A DNA stretch of 64,000 nt, from the NCBI GenBank assembly GCA_024760905.1, contig CM045729.1, positions 2,220,001 through 2,284,000 on the forward strand, in the 5' to 3' direction. Made by a program: the position numbers and the translations under genes. Each line of letters opens with the position of its first letter. The first letter of the stretch is position 1. This stretch comes from Plotosus lineatus. Lineage: Eukaryota; Chordata; Actinopteri; Siluriformes; Plotosidae. Under the pieces are notes generated by a model, which was given only the letters and a program-made list of their open reading frames with translations, did no database searches and was not told the DNA's origin. Shown here piece after piece: positions 54,801-64,000 of this stretch.

Positions 54801-57800
54801 AGACTCTCCCTCTCTCGCTCGCCAGACTCACACAATTTCGCCGCTTTCGCTCTCTTCGCGACACTCGCCGCTGGGCTTCTTCTTCAAGACGCTTTCGCTT
54901 CGCCGCTTTCTTCGTGACGCTCGCCGCTTCTCTTCGCATGCTCGCCGCCGCTTCTCTCGCCGCTTTCTTCAAGACGCTTCGCCGCCAGACGCTTCGCTCG
55001 CCGCTTCTCTCGCTTGTTTCACACGCCTCGCTTGCTCGCTTCTTCATTACACTTCGCCGCCGCTTTCTTCGCTCGCTCTCTCTCACTCGCTCACACTCTA
55101 GCTCGCTTCTCACACACTCTCCGCCGCTTCTCTCACACACTTCGCCACACTTCGCTTTCTCTTTCTTCGCGACACTCGCTTGCTCGCCGCTCACACACTC
55201 TTGCTCGCTTTCACACACTCGCCGCCTTTCTTTCGACACTCGCCGCCTTCTCGGCGACACTCTCACTCGCTCTCTCCCACACTCACGCTTGCTCGCTCTC
55301 TCTCTCACACACTCTCGCCGCCGCTTCTTCTTTCTTCGCCGCTTCACTCTTCACTGCTCACACACTTCGCCGCTTCCTTCTCACACACTCGCCGCTTTCA
55401 CACACTCTCGCCACACACTCTCGCTTCTCTTCACACACTCGCTGCTCGGGATGGTTTCACACACTCTCGCCGCTTCACACACTTCGCCGCTTTCTCGACA
55501 CTCTCACTCGCTTCTCTCGCACACTTCGCCACTCTCTTCTCACACAATCTCGCCCGCTTCTTCACACACACGCCTCTCTCTCTCTCTCGTGACACTCTCT
55601 CTCTCTCTCGTGACACTGTCCTTTCTTTCTCTCTTCTCGCACACTCTCTCCTCTCTTCGCAGACACTCTCGCCTCTCTTCAAGACACTTCGATCGCCGCT
55701 TTCTTCGCACACTCTCGCCGCTCGCTTCCTCTCAGACACTCTCGCCACTCTCCTCTCGTGACACTTCGCCGCTTCTCTCTTCAGACACTCTGTTTCAATC
55801 TCTTCTCGTGACACTCTCGCTTCAATCTCTCTTCGCGACACTCTCCCTTCTCTCTCGCCGCTTCACACACACTTCTCACACACTTCGCCGCGCTTCTCAC
55901 ACTTTGTTCGCCGCCGCTTTCTTCTCACACTTCGCCGCCGCTTCTTTCACACACTCTCGCCGCTTCACTTTCTCTCTTCGTGACACTCTCTTCAGACGCT
56001 CGCCGCTGGCTTCGCGACGCTTCGCCGCCGCTTCACACACTTCGCCACTCTCTTCACACACTCTCGCCGCTTTCTCACATACTTCGCACACTTCGCTTCT
56101 CTTCTTCGTGACACTTCGCCACTTTCGCACACTTCACTACTTTCTCGCGACACTCTCACTCACTTTATCTTCGCACACTTCGCCACTCTCTCTCGTGACA
56201 CTCTCGCTTCTTTTCTCTTGCACACTCTCCTCTCTCTCTCGCACACTCTCGCCTTCTCTCGCACACTCTCGCCGTTTCTCACACACTCTCGCCGTTTTTC
56301 ACACACTTCGCCGCTTCTCTCACTCGCTTCTTCGCACACTTCCGCCGCTTCTTCGTGACACTTCTCGGCTGGCCGCCACTCGTGACACTTCGCACACTCT
56401 CTCTCTTCTTGCACACTCTCGCCACTCTCTTCGCAGACACTTCGCCACTCTCTCAGACACTTCGCCACTCTCTCTTCGTGACACTTCGCTCACTCTTCTC
56501 GTGACACTCTCGCCGCTTCTTCCTTCCTTCGCGACACTTCGCCGCTTTCTTTCGCACACTTCGCTTCAATCTCTCTTCGCACACTTCTCGCCTCAATCTT
56601 CTCTCGCACACTCTTCTCTCTCTCTCTCTCTCGCCGCTTCTCTCACACACTCTTCTTCACACACTTCGCCGCTCCTTCACACATTAATTTGTTCGCTGCC
56701 GCTTCTTCTCTTCACACACTCGCTCGCCGCTCTCTCACACTCTTGCTCGCTTACTCTCTCTCTCGCAGACACTTCTCAGACGCTTCGCCGCTCGCCTTCT
56801 TTCTAAGACGCTCGCCGCCGCTCACACACTTCGCCACTTCTCTCACACACTCTCGCCGCTCTCTCCTCTCTCACATACTCTCGCCACTTCGCTTGTTTCT
56901 CACACACTTGCTCGCCGCCGCTTCTCTCACATACTTGCTCGCCGCCGCTTCTTTTCGCGACGCCTCGCCGCTTCTCTCTTCACACACTTCCGCCGCTTGT
57001 TTCTCTTCACACAGTCTCGCTCGCCGCTTGCTTCTCTTCACACACTCTCGCCACTCGCTTCTCTCTCACAAACTTCCGCCGCCGCTCTTCACACACTCGC
57101 TCGCCGCTTGCTCTCTTCACACACTCTCGCCACTCGCTTCACTTCACACACTCTCGCCGCCGCTTCTTCTCTCACACTTCTCGCCGCCGCTTTCTCGCTT
57201 CTCTCACTCGCTTCTCGTGACACTCTCACTCGCTCTGCACACTTCCGCCGCCACTCTCGCACACTCTCGCTCTCTCTCTCTCGCAAACTCTCGCTCACTC
57301 TCTCTAGCACACTCTCTCTCGCACACTCTCGCTCACTCTCTCTCGCACACTTTCGCTTTCGCCACTCTCTCGCAGACACTCTCGCCTTCTCTTCTCTCTT
57401 GCACACTCTCCTCTCTCTTCACACACTCCGCCGCTTCTCTCACACTCGCCGCTTCTCTCTCTCGCACACTCTCGCTCGCTCTCTCGCACACTCTCGCTCG
57501 CTCGCTCACTCTCGCACACTCTCGCACACTCTCTCTCTCTTGCACACTCTCGCTCACTCTCTCTCGCACACTCTCGCTCACTCTCTCTCGCACACTCTCG
57601 TTCACTCTCTCTCGCACACTCTCGCCACTCTTCTCGCACACTTCGCTCACTTTCTCTCTTGCACACTCTCCTCTCTCTCTCTCTCTCGCGACACTTCTCG
57701 CTTTCTCGTGACACTCTCGCTGTTTCTTCACACACTCTCGCCGCTTCTCTCACACACTCTTGCTCGCCTTCCTCACTCGCTTCTTCGCACACTCTTGCCG

Positions 57801-60800
57801 CTTTCGCACACTTCGCTGCCGCTTACTCGCACACTTTCTCTTGCACACTCTCGCCACTCTCTTCTTGCACACTCTCGCCACTCTCTCTCGCAGACACTCT
57901 CGCCACTCTCTCTCTCAGACACTTCACTCGCCACTTATCTCAAGACACTCTCGCCACTCTCTCTCGCACACTCTCGCTTTTTCTCTTGCACACTCTCCTT
58001 CTCTCTTCAAGACACTTCGCTTCTCTCTCAAGACACTCGCTGCTTTCTTCACACACTTCGCCGTTTCTTCACACTTCACACTCGCCACTTATCTCGCATA
58101 TGACACTTCGCCGCTTTTTCTCTCTTGCACACTCTCCTCTCTCTCTCTCGCGACACTTCGCCTTCTCAGACACTTCCGCCGTTTTTCTCACACACTCGCC
58201 GTTTCTTCACACACTCGCCGCTTCTTCACATTAATCTTGCTCGCTTTCTCTCACTCGCCTTCAGACACTCTCGCCGCTTCCGCGACACCTCTCGCTCACT
58301 CTCGCACACTCTCTCTCTCTTGCACACTCTCGCTCACTCTCTCTCGCACACTCTCGCTCACTCTCTCTCGCACACTCTCGCTCACTCTCTCTCGCACACT
58401 CTCGCTCACTCTCTCTCGCACACTCTCGCTCTCTTTCTCTCTTGCACACTCTCCCTCTCTCTCTCTCTCGCACACTCTCGCTCTCTCTCGCACACTCTCG
58501 CTCTCTCTCGTGACACTTCGCTTCTTCTCGTGACACTTCGCTTCGTGACACTTTCACTCGCGACACTCTCGCACACTTCGCACACTCTCGCACACTCGCA
58601 TTAATTCTCGCCACTCTCTCGCACACTCTCGCCACTTCACACACTTCCGCCTCTCGCACACTTCGCTTCTCTCTCGTGACACTCTCGCTTTCTTCGACAC
58701 TCTCGCCGTTTCTCTCACACACTCTCGCCGTTTCTTTCACACACTCGCCGTTTCTTCACACACTCTCGCCGCTTCGACACTCGCCGCTTCTTCGACACTT
58801 CGCCGCTTCTCACACACTTCTGCTTTCTCTTCTCTCACACTCTCTCTCGCTTCTTCACACACTTCGCCGCTTTCTCTTCTTCACACTCTCACTCGCTTCT
58901 CGCGACACTCTCGCCGCTTGGCTCGCTTCACTCAGACACTTCCGCCTTCTCTCTTACTCAGACACTCTCGCCTTCTCGCCAGACACACTCGCCACTCTCT
59001 CTCGTGACACTTCCGCCACTTTCTCTCACACTTTCTCTTCTTGCACACTTCTCGCCACTCTTCTTCGACACTTGCTCACTTCTTCGTGACACTTCGCTCA
59101 CTTCTTCGCGACACTTCGCCACTTTCTTCGCACACTTCGCCACTTTCTTCGTGACACTTCGCCACTTTCTTCCTCGCACACTCTCGCTTGCTCTTCACAC
59201 TTCCGCTTCTCGTGACACTCTTCCCCTTCGCTTTCTTCAGACACTCTCGCTTCTCTCGCACACTCTCGCTTCTCTTCACACACTCTCGCCTTCTTCGCAC
59301 ACTCGCAGACACTCTTCACACACTCGCCGCTTCTCTTCACGTGACACTTCGCTCACTTTCTTCATCGCACACTCTCGCCACTCTCTCGCGACACTTCCGC
59401 CACTCTTCGCACACTCTCACACACTTCGCTTCTTCTCTCGCACACTCTCGCCTCTTCGCGACACTCTCGCCGTTTCTCTCACACACTTCGCCGTTTCCTT
59501 CACACACTCGCCGCTTTCTCTTCGGACACTCTCGCCACTCTCTCGCACACTCTCGCTTTCTTTCTCACACACTTTGCTCACTCTCTTCACACACTCTCGC
59601 CGTTTCTTCACACACTTTCTTCACTCTCTCACTCTTCTTCGCATTAATTTCGCTCACTCTCTCTCGCACACTCTCGCTCACTCTCTCTTGCACACTCTCA
59701 CACACTCTCGCTCTCTCTCGCACACTCTCGCTCGTTCTCTCACACACTCTCGCTCGTTCTCTCACACACTCTCGCTCGCTCTCTCTCGGACACTCTCGCT
59801 CGCTCTCTCTCGCACACTCTCGCTCGCTCTCTCTCACACACTCTTGCTCACTCTCTCTCACACACTCTCGCTCGTTCTCTCACACACTCTCTCTCACTCT
59901 CTCTCTCGCTTCTTCAAGACACTCGCCGCTTCTTCGCGACACTTTCGCCGCTTCTTCACTCGTGACACTCTCTCTCTCTCTCTCTTGCACACTCTCTCTC
60001 ACTCTCTCTCGCACACTCTTGCTCACTCTCTCTCGCACACTTCGCTGCTCTCTTCACACACTTCCGCCACTTCTCTCTTCGTGACACTTCTTCGCCACTC
60101 TCGTGACACTTCGCTTTCTTCTCGCACACTCTCGCTTCTCTCTCTCAAGACACTTCGCTTCTCTCTCTCGTGACACTCTCGCTTTTCTTCGCGACACTTC
60201 GCTTCTTCTCTCGCACACTTCGCTTCTCTTCGTGACACTCTCGCTTTCTTCTCGCACACTTCGCCTTCTCTCGCCTCTCTTCGCACACTCTTGCACACTT
60301 CTTTCTCTCTCTCACATACTCTTCACTTTCTCTCACTCTCTTTCACTTTCGCACACTCTCGCCACTCTCTTCGCACACTCTCACTCTTCACTCTTCGCAC
60401 ACTCTCGCCACTCTCTCAGACACTCTCGCCACTCTCTCGCACACTTCACACACTTCTCGCCTCAAGACACTCTCGCCTTCTCTCGCAGACACTCTCGCCG
60501 CTTTCTCACACACTCTCGCCGCTTTCCTTCACACACTCTCTCTCGCTTCTCACACTCGCCGCCGCTTCACTTCTTCGTGACACTCTCGCTTCTCTTCGAC
60601 ACTCTCGCTCACTCTCTCTCGTGACACTCTCGCCACTCTCTCTCGACACTCGCTCACTCTCTTCGGACACACTTCTCTCTCTTCACACTTCGCCGCTTCA
60701 CACTTCTCTCTCTCACACTTTCGCTCGCTTCTCACACACTTCGCCGCTTTCTCTTCACTCACTCGCTTCGCGACACTCTCGCCGCCGCCACTCGCACACT

Positions 60801-63800
60801 CTCGCTCTCTCTCTCGCACACTCTCGCTCACTCTCTCTCGCACACTCTCGCTCACTCTCTCTCGCACACTCTCGCTCACTCTCTCTCGCACACTCTCGCT
60901 CTCTTTCTCTCGCACACTCTCGCTCTCTTTCTCTCTTGCACACTCTCCCTCTCTCTCTTCACACTCGCTCTCGCTTCTTCTCACACACTCGCCGCTTCTT
61001 CAAGACACTCGCCGCTTCGCACGCTGCTCGCTTCACTCTCGTGACTCTCTCTCTCTCTCTCTCACACACTCGCCACTCTCTCGCACACTCTTGCTCACTC
61101 TCTTCTTGCACACTCGCCACTCTCTCTCAGACACTCTCTCTTCACTCGCTTCTCAGACACTCGCCGCTTCTCTCGCACACGCTCGCCGCTTCGCTTCACT
61201 CGTGACTTCTCTCTCTCTCTCACACACTCGCCACTCTCTCTCGCAGACACTTCGTGACACTCTCTCTCGTGACACTCGCTTTCTCTCTCTCAGACACTCT
61301 CCCTCTTCTCTCTTCGCACACTCTCGCTTCTTCGCACACTCGCTTCGTGACACTCTCGCTTCTTCCTCGCGACACTTCGCTTCTCTCTCGTGACACTCTC
61401 GCTTTCTCAGCACACTCTCTCACTCTCTACTCTCTTCACACTCTCTCGCAGACACTCTCTCGCACAGACACTCTCTCTCGTGACACTCTCTCGCAGACAC
61501 TTCGCCGCTCTTCGCGACACTCTCGCCGTTCTTCACACACTTCGCCGCTTCTTCACACACTTCGCTGCTTTCACACACTCTCGCCGTTTCTTCACACACT
61601 CGCCGCTTTCTTCGGACACTTCGCCGCTTCTCTCGCCGCTTCACACACTCTTGCTCGCTCACACTCTTTGCTCGCTTCTTCACACACTCTCGTTCGCTCT
61701 CTCTCACACACGCTCCCTCTCTCTCTCTCTCTCTCGCACACTCTCCCTCTCTCTCTCTCGCACACTGTCCCTCTCTCTCTCTCGCACACTCTCGCTCTCT
61801 CTCGCACACTCTCGCTCGCTCGCTCTCTCTCGCACACACTTCCGCCGCCGCTTCTCTCACACACTTCGCTTCTCTCTTCACACACTCGCCGCCGCTTTCT
61901 TCACACACTTCGCCGCTGCCGCTTCGCCGACGCTTCTCACTCGCTTCTCACACTCTTGCTCACTTTCCTTCACACTCTCGCCACACTTCGCTTTCTCTTA
62001 ACACTTCCGCTTGCTCGCCGCTTTCACACACTTCGCTCGCTTCTTCACACACTCTCGCCGTTTCTTCTCGCACACTCGCTTCTCTCTCTCTCTCGCGACA
62101 CTCTCCCTCTCTCTCTCGCCGCCTTCACGCTTTCCGCTTGCTCGCTCTGTCTTCACTCGCTTGTCACTTGTCTCGCACACGCTCGCTGGCTTGTCTTCAC
62201 TCAGACGCTCGCCAAGGCCTCTCACACTTCACTCGCTTCTCTCACACTTCACTCGCACTCTCTCTCTCACACACTTCGCTTGCTTTCTCTTCACACACTC
62301 GCCGCCGCTTCTCTTCACACACTCTCGCTTGCTCGCTGTTTTCTCTTCACACACTTCGCCACTCTCTCTCTCTACACACTCTCGCCGCCGCTTCTTCACA
62401 CACTTCGCCGCCGCTTTCTCACACTCTCGCCGCTCGCTTTCTTCACACACTCGCTGCCGCTTCTCGCTGACGCTTCCTTCTCACTCGCTTCTACACACTT
62501 CTGCCGCTTCACACTTCGCCACACTTCGCTTCTCTCTTCAGACACTTCGCTTCTTCGCCACAGGTTTTCACTTTCTTCACACACTCTCGCCGCTTTTCTC
62601 GCACACTTCGCCGCTTCTTTCTCACACTTCGCCGCTTTCTTGACACTCTCGCCGGCTTCTCTTCTTGACACTCTCGCTCTCTCTCTCGTGACACTTCGCC
62701 TTCTCTCGCTTCACTCTTCTCAGACATCTTCGCCGCTGCTTTCGCACGCTCGCGCCACTTCGCTGCTTCTTCGCTTCGACGCGCTTCTCGCCAGCTTTCG
62801 CTTTCTCGCAAGACGCTTTTCGCTTTCGCACTCTCGCTTCTTTCTTGCTTCGCCGCTTTCTTCGACACTTCGCCGCTTCGCTTCTCTCTCGTGACACTTC
62901 GCCGCTTTCTTCAGACGCTTCTCGCCGCTTTCTTCTCGCTTTCACACTTCGCTTTGCTCGCTTTCTTCACTCTTCCGCTTCGCCGCTTTCTCGCCTCGCT
63001 CACACACACTCGCTCGCTTCTTCGATACTTCGCTTCGCTCTCTTCGCGACACTCACTTCGCTTCCTTCAAGACGCCTCGCCGGCCGCCTGTCTCACTTCG
63101 CTTGTCGCTTGTCTCGCTTCTCTTCGCGACACTTCGCCGCTTCGCCTTCACACACTCGCCGCTTCGCACACTCTCGCCGCTTTCACACACTCTCGCCGCT
63201 TTCTCTCTTCACACACTCTCGCTCGCCGCTTTCTCGCACACTCGCTGCCGCTTCTCTCTCTCACACACTCGCCGCTTTCTTCACACACTCGCTTGCTCGC
63301 TTGCTCTCTCTTCACACTCGCCACTACTCGCTTTCTCTCTCTTACACACTTCCCCGCCGCTTTCTTCACACTTCGCCGCTTCGCTTTCTTCACACACTCG
63401 CTCGCCGCTTCACACATCTCGCCGCTTCTCGCTGACACTTCACTTCGCTTCTCTTCACACTTGCTCGCTTCTCACACACTTCGCCACACTTCGCCTCTTC
63501 TTCGCCATTCTCGCCGCTTTCGCCAAGGCTTCACTTGTTTCTTCACACACTTCTCGCCGCTTTCTCTCGCACATTTCGCCGCTTCTCTTCGCAGACACTC
63601 TCGCCGCTTCGCTTTCAGACACTTCGCCGCTTTCGCACTTCGCTTTCTCTTCGCTGACACTTCGCTTCCTCGCACACTCGCTGCTTCACTCGCTTCGAGA
63701 CACTTCGCTGCCGCTTCTTCAGACGCTTCGCTGCTCGCAGACACTTGTTTCACACACTTCGCCATTACACTTCCGCCTTCTCTTCGACACTTCGCCGCTT

Positions 63801-64000
63801 CTCGCCAAGGCTCTTCTCTTCACTTGTTTGTCTCACACTTCGCTTTTTCTCAGACACTTCGCCGCTTCAGACACTTCGCCACTCTTCGCACACTCTCGCC
63901 GCTTTCGCCTTCGACACTTCTCGCCTCTCTCTTCACACACTCCGCCGCTGCTTCTTCACATGTTTCGCCGCTGCTTCTCTCGCACGCCTCTCTCTTCTCT
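42871..64000. repeat. Degenerate pyrimidine-rich tandem array, about 21 kb
   Basis: Endless variants of CACACTCTCGCCGCTTCTCT. On the plus strand A occurs mostly in ACA or AGAC, and G mostly in CGC, GCC or GGGC. Variation is highest at about 45.7-46.9 kb, where GCTGGGC and GTCTCAAGACGC steps are common. It runs off the window end. All long open frames on both strands (Ser/Leu/His/Thr/Arg-rich on plus; Arg/Glu/Ser/Val-rich on minus) come from the repeat. No gene is supported in this region. Confidence 0.9.
54117..54460. repeat. 24-bp minisatellite sub-array (clearest example)
   Basis: Perfect or near-perfect copies of a 24-bp unit beginning CGCACACTCTCGCTCACT and continuing CTCTCT follow one another near 54355-54440. 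Since 24 is a multiple of three, every frame keeps an 8-residue period. Similar sub-arrays lie near 53.15-53.24, 57.54-57.62, 58.32-58.43 and 60.81-60.90 kb, and related (CTCG)-rich blocks near 49.15-49.37, 51.92-52.04, 59.65-59.90 and 61.69-61.84 kb. Confidence 0.9.

Noticed and set aside
42871..64000. Open frames of up to 681 codons in the terminal region as real genes
   Set aside because: They are all Ser/Leu/His/Thr/Arg or Arg/Glu/Ser/Val low-complexity on overlapping frames of both strands and mirror the DNA repeat period. No domain, splice site or composition change supports coding.

Overview
The window is vertebrate nuclear DNA, almost certainly from a ray-finned fish. It has spliced Wnt exons with consensus GT/AG sites, long (CA)n tracts, many non-LTR retrotransposons of types common in teleosts, Tc1 and hAT elements, and tRNA-headed SINEs. 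No prokaryotic or viral gene system was seen. A 100-base run of N at 42563-42662 marks an assembly gap.

The only host gene supported is wnt6, on the minus strand. Three coding exons were placed to the base: exon 2 (13992-13772), exon 3 (8188-7881) and exon 4 (4702-4241, with the stop codon). Splice phases agree throughout and the joined exons would encode about 330 residues. The first exon, which carries the signal peptide, was not found; it must lie above 13.99 kb or outside the window. In mammals WNT10A lies just downstream of WNT6 in the same orientation, which here would be left of base 1 (not visible). All three visible 3' splice sites are directly preceded in the transcript by long (UG)n tracts.

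Introns and flanks (about 0.5-42 kb) are a dense mosaic of mobile elements. It includes five pieces of one RTE-like LINE family (16.7-18.7, 22.2-22.5, 25.1-29.7, 31.9-34.3 and 40.6-42.2 kb). Other LINE families are an RLE-type element (10.4-12.4 kb), an L2/CR1-like RT (39.0-39.8 kb) and three more types. There is a Tc1-like transposon (29.8-31.3 kb), two hAT-like MITEs, a pogo-like TIR element, a TA-flanked MITE and at least two SINE families. Several insertions are nested and still show target-site duplications. One SINE shares its 3' tail with the RTE-like LINE, as expected if the LINE machinery mobilises it.

From 35.4 to 39.0 kb there is a (TG)-rich block with a higher-order repeat of about 0.3-0.4 kb. 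From 42.2 kb to the end (about 21.8 kb) the sequence is a (CA)/(CT) microsatellite passing into a degenerate pyrimidine-rich tandem array with 24-bp sub-arrays. Long open frames there follow from repeat periodicity and are not genes. Whether this array is real sequence or partly a consensus artefact cannot be decided from the sequence alone.
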